NCBI GenBank assembly: GCA_963989385.1
Contig: OZ022509.1
Span: forward strand, 74,980,667 to 75,044,666
Length of the DNA stretch: 64,000 bases
Reading direction: 5' to 3'
Source of the DNA: Ctena decussata
Taxonomy: Eukaryota > Mollusca > Bivalvia > Lucinida > Lucinidae
The notes under the pieces: generated by a model
What the model saw: the letters and a program-made list of their open reading frames with translations, nothing else
Databases searched by the model: none
What the model was told of the DNA's origin: nothing
Made by a program: the position numbers and the translations under genes
Part shown: one piece after another, positions 1 to 10,303 of the stretch
Layout of the letters: every line of letters begins with the position of its first letter
Position numbering within the stretch: position 1 is the stretch's first letter

Positions 1-27
1 AATTAGCGGAATCGATTATACCCTGTG
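1..27. mobile_element. Right end of a CACAGGG fold-back element (cut by window edge)
   Basis: The first 27 bases match the right terminus of the complete fold-back elements at 296, 839, 20437 and 27517, ending in ATTATACCCTGTG. The rest of this copy lies outside the window. It faces the left end of the next copy at 296, so the two ends form an inverted pair about 270 bp apart. Confidence 0.75.
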
Positions 28-295
28 TACACAGTTTGCTCAGAACTAGCTGTTATGCCTTTATCAGCAATAAAATATTTCAAATGCCCATTAATAAATT
101 TTCAAAGTTTTATATGGCCTAGATAGAATTCTAATATACAGTAAGGTCCCTATTAAAAATGCATATAATGTTTGAAAATGCCCATCATTGAAAATCACAA
201 ACTGTTAGATAATTAATGTTCAGAAACAATATAAATAGTATTAATTTACTACTCGGATTTGCTACAAATTATATCTTACTTCAGTTTTAAATGAA
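28..295. other. Spacer between two fold-back copies, no gene seen
   Basis: AT-rich sequence without an open frame, hairpin or recognisable repeat. Confidence 0.5.
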
Positions 296-628
296 CACAG
301 GGTATAATCGATTCCGCTAATTTTCGCTTCCTGCAGAGCCTGTCCGTCATATTTGGCTTCTGCCGATACTGTCCGCGAACTCTTGCTTCCTGCAGGGACT
401 ACTGTCCTCGAAAAATGGCTTTATGCCGAGACTGTCCGCGTGACTCTGCTTACTGCCGAGAGCTTCGGCAGGAAGCAGAATCACGTGGACAGTCTCTGCA
501 GGAAGCCATTTATCATGTACAGAAGTCTCGGCAGGAAGCAAGAGTTTGCGGACAGTCTTGATGGAAGCCAAATATGATGTACAGTCTCTGCAGGAAGCGA
601 AAATTGGCGGAATAGATTACACCCTGTG
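296..628. mobile_element. CACAGGG fold-back element, copy 1 (333 bp)
   Basis: Near-complete palindrome starting CACAGGGTATAATCGATT and ending with its complement (ACACCCTGTG, slightly diverged). Each arm is built from about five iterations, 29-31 bp apart, of a GCTTCCTGCMGAGACTGTCC-like motif (for example near 328, 357, 386, 417 and 448); the arms meet near 460. Open frames across it are palindrome artefacts with no transposase features. The flanks (ATGAA and CTTTT) do not match, unlike other copies, so the target duplication has decayed or the copy has recombined. Confidence 0.85.
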
Positions 629-838
629 CTTTTTGAATCTAGGGAAACAAACAGGAAGTCACAGAAGTTGTTCACGTTTGTGGAAAAACATGGGCATGTA
701 CCCCATACACCTTTTAAATGCATACAGCAGGGAATCTCATCAAATATCAACACAGTCTTAAAGAGTCTTTTCTGTTGAAACATAGCCATCAATAAACATC
801 ATATCCTGGCATTGCCCACTTTGTTTAATTTGTTTAAC

Positions 839-1156
839 CACAGGGTATAAACCATTCCACCAATTTTCACTTCCTGCAGAGACTGTCCGTCATATTTGGC
901 TTCTGCCGAGACTGTCTGCGAACTCTTGCTTCCTGCAGGGACTACTGTCCTCAAAAAATGGCTTCCTGCCGAGTGTCAGTGTGACTCTGCTCTCGGCAGG
1001 AAGCAGAATCATGCCGACAGTCTCTGCAGGAAGCCATTTATCATGTACAGAAGTCTTGGCAGGAAGCAAGAGATTGCTGACAGTCTCGGCAGAAGCCAAA
1101 TATGATGTACAGTCCCTGCAGGAAGTGAAAATTAGTGGAATCGATTATACCCTGTG
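839..1156. mobile_element. CACAGGG fold-back element, copy 2 (318 bp), TSD TTAAC
   Basis: Same palindrome as at 296, starting CACAGGGTATAAACC and ending ATTATACCCTGTG, with a short deletion near the centre. Perfect 5-bp direct repeats TTAAC flank it (834-838 and 1157-1161), which define its ends. Non-autonomous; no transposase is encoded. Confidence 0.9.
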
Positions 1157-1831
1157 TTAACACCTGCTAAACAAAGTTGGCTTGGACAGAATACAATGTT
1201 TTTCTGCATCAGTTTGCCCATTTTTGCCATTTTAGCCCAACACTTTTGCAGGTAAGCTCACATCTCTTTTGTGAAACATAAAAAATGAAAAAAAAAAAAG
1301 GGAAGAAGAGAAATGAAAGGGCTTTAAATATTTGGTTAGGACCCACCTTTGCAAACAGTGAAAATCCAAATCAGGCTGCTCCAAAATGATAGTCTGATCA
1401 GGGTCTGCATTGTTTGCCATTTCACCCACACTTAATCAGGCCATAGACTTTAAAAAGCAGATATTTACAGCAGCTGCATAATTTCTGTCCCAATAGCGGT
1501 TTTCTAATGGCCTTGTTTAATTGCCCAATATTATCTATTTGCTCAGCAACTAGAAATGCATATGTATGTGCGCTATAATATTTACAATGTTAAATCACAG
1601 TCTGGATTTGCTTTTGAGAGCAAGACAAATATCACAGGGGTTATACCAATTTGCTTACTTGTGCTGTCGACCAATCTGGTACTACGTGAAGTGGCTGTAG
1701 ATTGAGAATTCAGTCATAAGCATTACCAATAACTCTAACTAATACTATTGTTAATGGCTATAGACTGAGCTGATACTGCTGTCAGTTGTCTTGATCGGCA
1801 GCTATTTTTGCATGTCTGGTAATTTACAGGC
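1157..1831. other. Intergenic, no gene seen apart from one hairpin
   Basis: Apart from the hairpin at 1351-1418 this is unremarkable AT-rich sequence with a poly-A run near 1288. No spliceable open frame was found on either strand. Confidence 0.5.
1351..1418. repeat. GCAAACAGTG hairpin cassette (diverged)
   Basis: Begins GCAAACAGTG and ends TCTGCATTGTTTGC, with inner arms around CAGGCTGCTCC and AGTCTGATCAGG. It is a worn copy of the hairpin seen well preserved at 12821, 16325, 34127 and 53394. Confidence 0.6.
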
Positions 1832-1896
1832 TTGGTCGACAGCACAGGTAGAGAAATCATTATTAGCCCTGTGAATATGGTACGCACTGAGACACC

Positions 1897-1902
1897 TTTA
1901 AT
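1897..1902 (-). terminator. Candidate polyadenylation signal (ATTAAA) for the tetraspanin gene
   Basis: The minus strand reads ATTAAA about 180 nt past the TAG stop of the gene at 2082-5939. No AATAAA was found between it and the stop. This is the common variant hexamer; no transcript evidence is available. Confidence 0.3.
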
Positions 1903-1971
1903 ATTACTTCATTTTGGTCAAATCTTAGGAAATGGTGTCTTGTCATCTTTTCAGAAATGTCCTTACAGAAT

Positions 1972-2042
1972 GGCAAATAGTGCAGACCCTGATCAGACTG
2001 CTCCCCGGGAGAGCAGTCTGACCTGGGTCTACACTCTTTGCT
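1972..2042. repeat. GCAAACAGTG hairpin cassette in the tetraspanin 3' flank
   Basis: Stem base GGCAAATAGTGCAGACC / GGTCTACACTCTTTGC, with inner arms GATCAGACTGCTC / GAGCAGTCTGAC. It ends 40 bp past the stop codon of the tetraspanin gene and lies before the candidate poly(A) signal. If that signal is used, the mRNA 3' UTR would carry a foldable ~70-nt hairpin. Confidence 0.7.
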
Positions 2043-2081
2043 CAAGCACCCTAGTCCCAGCACTTAGTAAGATTACAGTAT

Positions 2082-5000
2082 CTAAGTGTATCTTGGAAGA
2101 AGATGATCTCTTGGTTCCTCAACATCAGAGTCTTCATAGTTACTATCCTCTTCCTCTATCGTTTCTGTGAAGAAATGTTCCAGTCTTGAATCAGAACTAT
2201 CATATCTATTTCTTCTCTCTAAAGCTTCCTGTTCGGACACTGGAGACATTCTATCAAGCACATTTATTGCGTTATTAGTATATGGAACAGTTCCAGAGTT
2301 AGGTTCTGTAATTTCTTCAGTTTCTACAGCAGTATTATTGGTAATATCTGTAATGGGGGCACTTGGAAGTCTATGTACACTCGCTTGATGATGAATAAAG
2401 TCAGTATTTTCAACAGTTGTATTTTTAATTGGATTAACAACATTTGTAGCACTTTCTTCAACATCTTCTTCTTTATCTTCTTCTTCTTCTTCCTCTTCTT
2501 CTTCTTCATCATCAAAAACCTCATCTTCATAATCATAGCTACTATAATCATAGTCCCCATCTTGTCTCCTTTTGAAACAGAAAATCCAAGTCAGCATAAC
2601 AACCAAGAAATAAAGTCCCGCTAAACCTCCAGTCACTAATGCTGTGATTGTGATTAGTAGCTGTAAGTAACCAGAGACCATTGTATAACATCCATCTGTA
2701 TTAAGATTTGGATTATTAGTGTTAAAACCACGATCCATGGGTGGCCCATAAACTGGTGGACCATATAGCTTATGATCACTTCCCATACAAACAGCAGCAT
2801 TAGAGTTTGGGGCACAACAGCTCTCTGGTACAAAATGTGAGAACCTATCAGTATCGGGCTGTAGCTTAAACCACGCACTGAACTTTTTATAGACAGCCCA
2901 AGATGTTGTGTCATTTACATTCCCATCAGCACCACAGCATTTAAATTCTCGTTGCATCTTATCCCATGATTCAGTGAAAAATTGATTTTCCATGGGAGTA
3001 TATTCAGTATTTCCATACTTTGATATGAGTCTGTCTTTAAACTGAAGTTTGAACTCAATTCCCTTTAGTTTATCAGCAAATATTGTACATAGGACTGCAG
3101 CTGTGCCTAATGCAAGAACAACAATCACAAGAACTGATGCATAGAAACCAAGTCCGAACTTGTCCCTCCTCACCCCACAACATAAACACATAGTAGCTAA
3201 TAAGGCAAGTGCTGCACCTCCAACGGCCACATACATAATAACTTGAATGATATTATTCCCAAATATTTCAGCGATATGGTTAACATTAAATTCCTTCAGA
3301 AGCAGCCACATTCCTACAGCTACTACTCCAGCACTAGAGATGAACAATAGCACATTAAGAATATGTAACAGACTGTCTAAACAGTTAGTACACTGGGTTT
3401 GTGCTACTGATGACAGTTCATGCTTTCGAAAACCTAGGAGTGGTAAATCAAGCAGTGTAGGTGCAAATGATGGTGTTGATTTCTTTGACACATGTCTTCC
3501 TTCACCTGAGGCCCTCGAAGATCCTGGTTTGTTTGGGTGAACAATTACTGTCTCAGTTTTTGGGTTATTATTAGGCTGTGTTTCCAGGACAACCTTTGTT
3601 GTTTTTGGTTCATTAATATGTAAATGCTTTAGCTCAGTTTCAGAGTCATTACTTTTCTCTCTGTTTTTATTTTTCAGTGAAGAGCGCTTTTCTATAAATG
3701 GGCTATTGGGTGAATGCACAACTGGTACAGAAGAAGGTACAATTGGTGCAGCAGTTTTTGTGACTCTTGGTGGACTTTTACTCCTGTTAGTGGAAGCTTG
3801 TTTGTGATTTGGTCTTTCTTTTACAGGTACTTGACTGGTGACTCGTTGTGCAACATCAGAAGGGCTTTCAAGTATTTTCATGACTTCTAGCCTTGTGAAT
3901 GACTCCTCAGGGGTTTCAGGATCACTTAGCTGATAATCAGTGTCACTCCCAGACCTACATGGTACCTCAGACAATTCAGACTCATTATCACTGTCAGTTT
4001 GAGAGCCAGCTCTCACCAGGTCACTTCCAATTGATTTTCTGTTATCAAGGTCAGTATTTAATGGTAAGGAGTTCACATAATGAGCAGCTTTAAGTTCATA
4101 GTCTCTCGGAGAATTTTGTAGATTGCTGGTGTATCCACTTTCCGAGCTGTCAGCGGTAGTAGGCTCATGCCCTTTAATGACATTTTCAAACTTGGGAATT
4201 ACAATGCCTGGTAATCTCGATGTATATGTATCACTTGGACTGTGACTAAACTGTGCAGGGGGATTAAGGTCTGTACCACTGTCAGTTGGATCTTCGTTGT
4301 CTGCATCAATATGCTTCGCAAATGACATAGAAGCAATCAGGTCTCTGACTTCTGGTGTGACATGTTTCAGAGTAGGAGAGGGTGGAGTATCTGTTTTAGA
4401 ATTTTCTGTAGCTTTTCTGTTGAAAGTGTTAATTAATTCTCGAACACATAAAGTTGAATCATCATAATGGTTGTTATCTTGGTCTTCTTGATTGTTGATA
4501 TTGTTAGTTTGTGAACTGTCTGTTTCCTGGAAAGGATTGTTTCTATTAAATACTGTATTTGGAGTGTTAGGATTTGAAGCCTCATCATCTGAATTTGTGC
4601 CAGTACTTAGTATGTGAGCTCTTGGTTTGTCTGCTTGTGGCTTCCTTTTTCCTTTCTTTCTATCCCCATGTTCTTTCCTTGTTGTTCGTTTAAGTTCACC
4701 AGGGTTATCACAGTCATAAAAGGTGTCAGAGTTTTCTGAATCACTTCTTTGGTACTTTGGAAGTTGCTTTCTGCTCATCACATCTGGCTTATAATCGTTA
4801 AAGGCTTTGGAATCTTTTTCTGGTTCTGGGGAGTGGCTTGGGCTTTTGGTGGGTGAGCTTGTTTCTCTTCTTGCTGGTGTCTCAATTGTCAAAGTTCGGT
4901 ACAAACTTGGTGTGGAGATTACATGGACTGATTTTGGGGTAGATCTTCCAGATGTCATTGACAAATTATCCTGGTCTGATGGTTTTACTTGTTGGAATCT

Positions 5001-5939
5001 TCTTCTTACAGAAGTTGGAGATTCAATAATTTCACCAGTCTCTGATTTTAGCTGATTTGATTGCTTAATTGGACTGTATTGCAAGTTGGTATCTGTGTCT
5101 GGCGATGATGGTGGATTCATCAAACTAAGAATTAAGCGTTCATGTTCATCGTCTGATTTTGAACTCTGTGGTATTTCAGATGACCTAGTTTTTGTGGGAC
5201 GGTTGTTTGTTTCTATTTCTTCATGGTATTTTGATGATCGAGGTGGCTCACTTCTGGGTGGCTCAGTACTTGACTGTGAGGATCTAGAATCACTGCGTTT
5301 CCGGAATCTGCGTCCAATAGAAAGAGGACGCAAGAACTTGTGCTTGTGTGTTTTGTCAGATTTCGCTGATACAGTGTTACTTCTTCTCAGGATTGGCTGA
5401 GCTATGTCCATATTCATTGGTTTCATTGACTGTGAATCATCATACATGCTGAGAGACATGCTTCTTGTTCGAGGACCTAGTTTTGGCGGCCTGTCAAAAT
5501 CATCTGGTATTGACACCGATTTTTGTCTTTGAAGGGTTTTCCGTCTTTCTTGTGTAGTTTGAGGTTTAAGCGTTGGCTTTTCAAGAGGTTTTTCATACAT
5601 ATTTGAATAGATTTGGTCCTCATGACGAACTTGTGACTGATTAAACTGATTTACATACACTGGCTTTGGATCTGTCTTTGAATGAGTCATATCAGTTAAT
5701 AGCGAGTTCTGTCTATGGAAGAAAGGCTGGTTAGGGTTCATAGCTGCGTTAGAACCACCCAGTGTCCCTTGACCAAATCCACTACTTCCCAGCCCACCCT
5801 GTCCAAAGCCACCTGTCTGAGAACTGGAGCCAAATCCACCAGATCCGTGGCCTTGTCCAAACCCTGTACCACTCTGAACCAAACTACTGGGATGGTGGGT
5901 CATACCGTGACCAAACATATCATTCCCAATAAATGCCAT
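2082..5939 (-). CDS. Tetraspanin with ~850-residue disordered N-terminal extension
   Basis: A 1285-codon frame without introns. Membrane segments are near residues 857-884, 898-918, 928-953 and 1090-1118. The large extracellular loop between the third and fourth holds the tetraspanin signature CCG at 1001-1003, CC at 1041-1042, and cysteines at 1051 and 1084, giving a six-cysteine loop. Cysteines at 917-920 near the end of TM2 are plausible palmitoylation sites. Tetraspanins organise membrane microdomains by binding partner proteins laterally. The family is usually 200-350 residues with a short cytoplasmic N-terminus. Here residues 1-850 come first: a Gly/Ser/Phe-rich start (about 22-65), then Ser/Thr/Pro/Asp-rich, low-complexity, probably disordered sequence with basic patches. 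The C-tail has a Glu/Asp run (about 1141-1159). The start ATG has A at -3 and G at +4. No frame breaks suggest decay. Absence of introns could mean a retrocopy or one very large coding exon. Partners are unknown. Confidence 0.9.
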   Translation of the reverse strand: MAFIGNDMFGHGMTHHPSSLVQSGTGFGQGHGSGGFGSSSQTGGFGQGGLGSSGFGQGTLGGSNAAMNPNQPFFHRQNSLLTDMTHSKTDPKPVYVNQFNQSQVRHEDQIYSNMYEKPLEKPTLKPQTTQERRKTLQRQKSVSIPDDFDRPPKLGPRTRSMSLSMYDDSQSMKPMNMDIAQPILRRSNTVSAKSDKTHKHKFLRPLSIGRRFRKRSDSRSSQSSTEPPRSEPPRSSKYHEEIETNNRPTKTRSSEIPQSSKSDDEHERLILSLMNPPSSPDTDTNLQYSPIKQSNQLKSETGEIIESPTSVRRRFQQVKPSDQDNLSMTSGRSTPKSVHVISTPSLYRTLTIETPARRETSSPTKSPSHSPEPEKDSKAFNDYKPDVMSRKQLPKYQRSDSENSDTFYDCDNPGELKRTTRKEHGDRKKGKRKPQADKPRAHILSTGTNSDDEASNPNTPNTVFNRNNPFQETDSSQTNNINNQEDQDNNHYDDSTLCVRELINTFNRKATENSKTDTPPSPTLKHVTPEVRDLIASMSFAKHIDADNEDPTDSGTDLNPPAQFSHSPSDTYTSRLPGIVIPKFENVIKGHEPTTADSSESGYTSNLQNSPRDYELKAAHYVNSLPLNTDLDNRKSIGSDLVRAGSQTDSDNESELSEVPCRSGSDTDYQLSDPETPEESFTRLEVMKILESPSDVAQRVTSQVPVKERPNHKQASTNRSKSPPRVTKTAAPIVPSSVPVVHSPNSPFIEKRSSLKNKNREKSNDSETELKHLHINEPKTTKVVLETQPNNNPKTETVIVHPNKPGSSRASGEGRHVSKKSTPSFAPTLLDLPLLGFRKHELSSVAQTQCTNCLDSLLHILNVLLFISSAGVVAVGMWLLLKEFNVNHIAEIFGNNIIQVIMYVAVGGAALALLATMCLCCGVRRDKFGLGFYASVLVIVVLALGTAAVLCTIFADKLKGIEFKLQFKDRLISKYGNTEYTPMENQFFTESWDKMQREFKCCGADGNVNDTTSWAVYKKFSAWFKLQPDTDRFSHFVPESCCAPNSNAAVCMGSDHKLYGPPVYGPPMDRGFNTNNPNLNTDGCYTMVSGYLQLLITITALVTGGLAGLYFLVVMLTWIFCFKRRQDGDYDYSSYDYEDEVFDDEEEEEEEEEEDKEEDVEESATNVVNPIKNTTVENTDFIHHQASVHRLPSAPITDITNNTAVETEEITEPNSGTVPYTNNAINVLDRMSPVSEQEALERRNRYDSSDSRLEHFFTETIEEEDSNYEDSDVEEPRDHLLPRYT

Positions 5940-7505
5940 TATGAATGTGTTCTTTAAAAGGAGTGAGGTTTGACTATTCAGTGTAATTTAGCTTTTTACA
6001 TAAGCTGAACAACTATTTATTTCAATATACTATAATTAACAAAGGCGCTTTTAGGTAACTTGAAACACTTCACAATTGGTAATGTTAAAGTTGATGTAAA
6101 TTATCCACATTCGTTAACTTGTAAAACATTAAAAAATATTCCATTGTAGTGTGCATATGACTACATAAAAATTTATGAACTGCTGTAGAAATCCATCCAG
6201 AGAATTGAATGAAATATCAAATTAGAATAATCAATCCAAGAGATTTGTTTCATTCACAAATTATGTTGACCTGCGAGGAATGGTACCGCTACTATTACTG
6301 TTTCCATATTTTCTCTCATTAACCTCCTGACTTTAGGCAGTGATTTTAATTACACTGTGAACATATTATCTATAACAATTTATTTCTCTGCTTTATAAGC
6401 CTCTGCTATTTTCAACAACTCCTTCCCCTGGGAGTAATCCAATGTATGGTCAATTATTATGTTCATTATCTCCAAAACTCCCAACGGAGTTCCAGCATTG
6501 ATCACCTGTGTCAGCTGATTATAGATCGCGATCTGTTCACTGGAATGAATAAGTCACAAACTGATTGTCTCATTTGTCTACCGTGGAACATTAATCCTCT
6601 TCAATTTATAACAGGTCTGATGTCATTGGACTTTCATTTGATTCCTTTGCATTTGATATTAGTTCTGTGAATGGAGATGTTAATTAATTGGACTGCATCT
6701 GACTGCAAAAATTCTCAAGAAACTTATTCTATTTGTTTTGCTGTAAAGTCAGTGTCATTCAATAGAGATACTTCCCTCTGTCTGCAGCTGACATTCAATT
6801 TGCTTCTACTTTAAAAATTCCTAACTGTTACACTAGTTCTTTATGTTCTTATGCATTTTCTTAAGAGTACATTTAAAATTATAGGAATAATTTCCCCTGA
6901 CTTTGATCTATTTCCAAGGTTTGTTTGAGATAGTTACCTTTCAAATCTTTCAATGGAAATTTTTATTCACATACTACACAATCGTATCTATATCATCATT
7001 GTCCATTCCCTTTCAATTCCCAGAGTCCAAATTCTTTCACTTCTTTTCTTTGCCTGTGTTTATTGATTGGTTTTTCAAGGCATTTTCTGCCGAACTTTTT
7101 GACCTTCTGACTTCAATGCTGTCCTATATGGGGAGGGGTCTGTCCAGTTTTGATCTCCTTCAAATTTCCATGTATGGCTTCTCTTCATTTCTCCTATAAT
7201 TAAAAGAATTTACACAATTAGACACAGTAAATCCAAGGGAATTGTTACATACACAAAATGTATTGACAGTCAACAATCTTTGTATGAGGTTTTAACTTAT
7301 ACTAAAGAAAATTAAACTTTTTTGGCAGGGGACCAGTTAACTTAACAATTAATATGGGAGAGGACAATTAAATTCAATGATCTTTATGTATGTAAGAAAA
7401 TGAAATAACATTCATGTTGGGTCACAATAGAAGGCACAGAAATAACTATCTAAAGATTGTTAGTAAAATGATGTATATAGTAATTTCTCATGTTAATGTG
7501 AATTT
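5940..7505. other. Upstream region of the tetraspanin gene, no further gene seen
   Basis: This must hold the 5' UTR and possibly the promoter of the minus-strand tetraspanin gene. A TATA-like stretch lies near 6022-6030 on the minus strand but is not convincing, and no clear 3' splice site precedes the ATG. Open frames on the plus strand near 6446 and 6903 lack domains and look random. Confidence 0.45.
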
Positions 7506-7716
7506 TTAACAATTTCACTACCAAAAAGCAGACGACAAAATTTTCGTCTGCAAAAATTAAAAAAATGCCTTGTCCAAGACTTTTTATATTGAGAATTCAA
7601 AGACTAGAGGGCAAACAGTGTAGATCTAGATGAGGCGGCTCATTATGAGCCGACTCATCAGGATCTACTCTGTTTGCAAATTTTGCTTATTGCGTCACTG
7701 GGGCTTAAAGAGTTAA
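7506..7716. mobile_element. TTAA-flanked hairpin element, family A
   Basis: Bounded by TTAA at 7506-7509 and 7713-7716. One side has AAAAAGCAGACGACAAAA; then come GAATTCAAAGACTAGAGG and a hairpin with base GCAAACAGTGTAGATC / GATCTACTCTGTTTGC and inner stem GAGGCGGCTCATTATGAGCC. It ends GGGGCTTAAAGAGTTAA. No coding capacity. TTAA targets are typical of piggyBac- or Kolobok-type transposases. Confidence 0.8.
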
Positions 7717-7752
7717 ACTGCCTAAAGTGAAAGGTATTTTTCGAGCTTAGCT

Positions 7753-7915
7753 GTATAAATAGAGGATCTTACATGAGTGCTCATGTATTATTGAATTTAT
7801 TAAACTCGTTGGGGAAAATGATAAGATGCGAGGCTTCGCCGAGCATCTTATCGTTTTCACCAATGAGTTTAATAATTCAATAATACAGGAGCACAAATGC
7901 AAGATTCTATTTATC
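7753..7915. mobile_element. Palindromic MITE-like element
   Basis: The left arm runs from ATAGAGGATCTTACATGA through TTATTAAACTCGTTGGG. The right arm returns through CCAATGAGTTTAATAA to GCAAGATTCTAT. The centre is GATAAGATGCGAGGC / GCCGAGCATCTTATC. The true ends are uncertain. Confidence 0.6.
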
Positions 7916-8479
7916 ATATGACACTAAAATCGCATTTTATTAGCAAATTTTGCACTAAAACGCCACGATTTCGCCATTAGAAAACGCGACATTTTATGGA
8001 CTCAACGCATTACGTTACAAGGTAATTTGCATATTTAATCCACTAGTGGATTATCGTTTTTAATGCATGGCTTTATTACACTCTTAGATGGGACGTCATA
8101 TGATAAATATAATTAAACTCTATATGAGTTCCTTTTCTTCAAGAGTTGACCACCACCTCTACTGAGAATGGAGGCAAAAAATAGTAGATTTGCATACTCA
8201 TTCACCTTAGCTGTGTAAATGCCATATTAATCCTAATAAAATCCCTTGCTATAATAAATGCCTGTTGCTTCTTTTCCAAAAATAATGTTTTATTAACTTG
8301 TATGAATTCCTGTTTGCTTCACTGGACGAGGTGGCTGTTTCAAATGGGTCTACTCTTGAAGGAAAAAATGCTGGCTACCAAGTCACTGCCCATTGGTAGA
8401 TGTGAAGGTACAGGGCTATCCCAAAACAAAGGGCAGTGTATATAAGAGATTCATATTGTATGCTACCAGAAGTCACTTC

Positions 8480-9540
8480 TCAGCACTAGCAGCAAACACT
8501 GCTAGCAACTTGCCAGTGTCAGTGGGTAGTGCTCACGTCTAGTCCTGACAGACAGTGCAAGTAGCAAATCCTGACAGACAGTGCAAGTAGCAAACTAATC
8601 ACCAGTAGCAATAACATAATTGCCAGTAGCCAATTCTCTCCACAGGCAGTATCAAACACTGCCAGCATTCACTGCCCACCACAAGCAATGATAAACACTT
8701 CTAGCATTCATTCCTTACCACTTGCAATGACAAACACGCCTAGCATTCATGCCTTGCCACTAGCAATGGTAAACACTGCAGCCATTTATTCATCTACACT
8801 AGTCATGACAAACACTTCTACCAGTCACTGCTCACTACTAGTAGTTACAAACACTGCCAGGAGTCTGAGCTCTCCAGTAGCAGCCACAAACACTGCCAGC
8901 ATGGCCAGCAGTCACTGCTCACCACTAGCAATTACAGAACTTGCCAGCAGTCACTGCTCATCAATAGCAGACAAAAACTGCTAACCACTAGCAATCACAT
9001 AAAATGCCAGCGATCACTCGTCCATCAGCTGTAACAAACACTGCCAACAGTCACTGCTCACCACTAGTAATTACATATACTGCCAACAGTCTATGCTCAC
9101 CACAGGCAATCACAAACACTGCCAGCAGTCTGTGCCAACAATCACTGCTCACCACTTGCAATTACAAACACTGCCAGCAGTCCTTCACCACTGGTAAATA
9201 CAAACACTGCCTGCAGTCTCTGCTCCATTAGCAGTTACAAACACTGCCAACAGTCACTGCTCACCAGGTGCTATCACAAATCCTGCCAGCAGTCACTACT
9301 CTCCATTGGCATTTACAATCCCTGCCAGCAGTCATTTTCACCACTAGCAGTTTCAAACACTGCCAGCAGTTGCTGCTCTGAATTAGCAATCACAAACACT
9401 GCCAGCAAGCTGTGCTTAACAGTAGCTATCACAATTGCTGCTAGTAGTTACTGTCACTGGCAAGCTGTGACAGTGACTGCCAGCAGTTAGTGCCCCCTGC
9501 TAGCAGTGACAAACACTATCAGTGCTAGCAGTGAGCAGTG
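8480..9540. repeat. Degenerate minisatellite, AACACTGCCAGCAGTCACTGC type
   Basis: About 1 kb of imperfect 35-45-bp iterations of ACTGCCAGCAGTCACTGCTC followed by ACCACTAGCAATCACAAAC. The long open frames here (8688-8984 and 9004-9231) are products of the repeat and not genes. It resembles the larger array at 54.3-57.1 kb in sequence (CCAGCAGT, ACTGCTCAC and CTAGTAGT words). Confidence 0.85.
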
Positions 9541-9570
9541 ATGCTGCATCACATAAGTGACTTGCATAAT

Positions 9571-9808
9571 TGAGCCTTGACACGAGAAAACCAACAAAAT
9601 GGTTGTGCACCCAGCGCAGACTCAGATCAGCCTGGGCATCTGCCCAGTCTGATCAGAGTCTTTGCTGTCTGCATGGAGGTAGCTTAGACCCTTAGCTACC
9701 CTTTAAGTTCTTAGTGAAGAGTCTGATCAGACTGGGCAGATGCCCAGGTTGATCTGAGCCTGCCTGGGGCGCTCAACCACTTTGTTGGTTTTCTCGTGTC
9801 GTGGCTCA
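9571..9808. mobile_element. TGAGCC fold-back element, copy 1
   Basis: Starts TGAGCCTTGACACGAGAA and ends CTCGTGTCGTGGCTCA. Arms contain ACCAACAAAATGGTTGTG / CCACTTTGTTGG and the inner motif CAGATCAGCCTGGGCATC, present on both sides in inverted order. About 238 bp, non-coding; five other full or nearly full copies and two fragments lie in this window. Confidence 0.85.
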
Positions 9809-10303
9809 GTTGCTCACTGTCTACTTGATGTTCATTTGCTGGAGAAACCTTTGGCAAAAAGACTTTCAGCAGACAGAATGACAATTTTTTGGCCTCAGGA
9901 GAGTTGAATCAATGTAATTATATTTCATTGTCATTTCAGTTCCATCAGAATAAAACAATCCTCCAACTATATAACACATCTTTGGATGCCGGATAAATTC
10001 ACATTCTAAAAAATTAAGTGCAGCTGTGTCACAAAGAATTTGTTCGCAAAAATCAAACTTTCCCAAAAAATTCTGTTTATACTGAACATGCTGCAAAATT
10101 GTTTGTTAAATGGAAGCTTCATAATTATTGCTGATAACTTTCTCATAAAATATCGTAATATTATTGCTAAGAATTTTTTTTGGAAAACTGAACCTTCAAA
10201 ATGCAAACTGCTGAAAACTTCAAAGTTTATAAAAATAAAATGTCAAGAAATTTGTTGAGATTTTTATCAGTTTATTTATTTATGTATAATTATTTATTTA
10301 TTT
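9809..10303. other. Intergenic, nothing recognised
   Basis: AT-rich sequence with short meaningless open frames on both strands, ending in a TTTATTTATT-rich stretch that is the insertion site of the next element. Confidence 0.5.

Noticed and set aside
347..577. Overlapping ~74-codon frames on both strands
   Set aside because: Both come from the palindrome of the CACAGGG fold-back element; near-identical frames appear on both strands of every copy.
8688..9231. Ser/Thr-rich secreted-like repeat protein
   Set aside because: Product of the AACACTGCCAGCAGTCACTGC minisatellite; no signal peptide and frame shifts between units.
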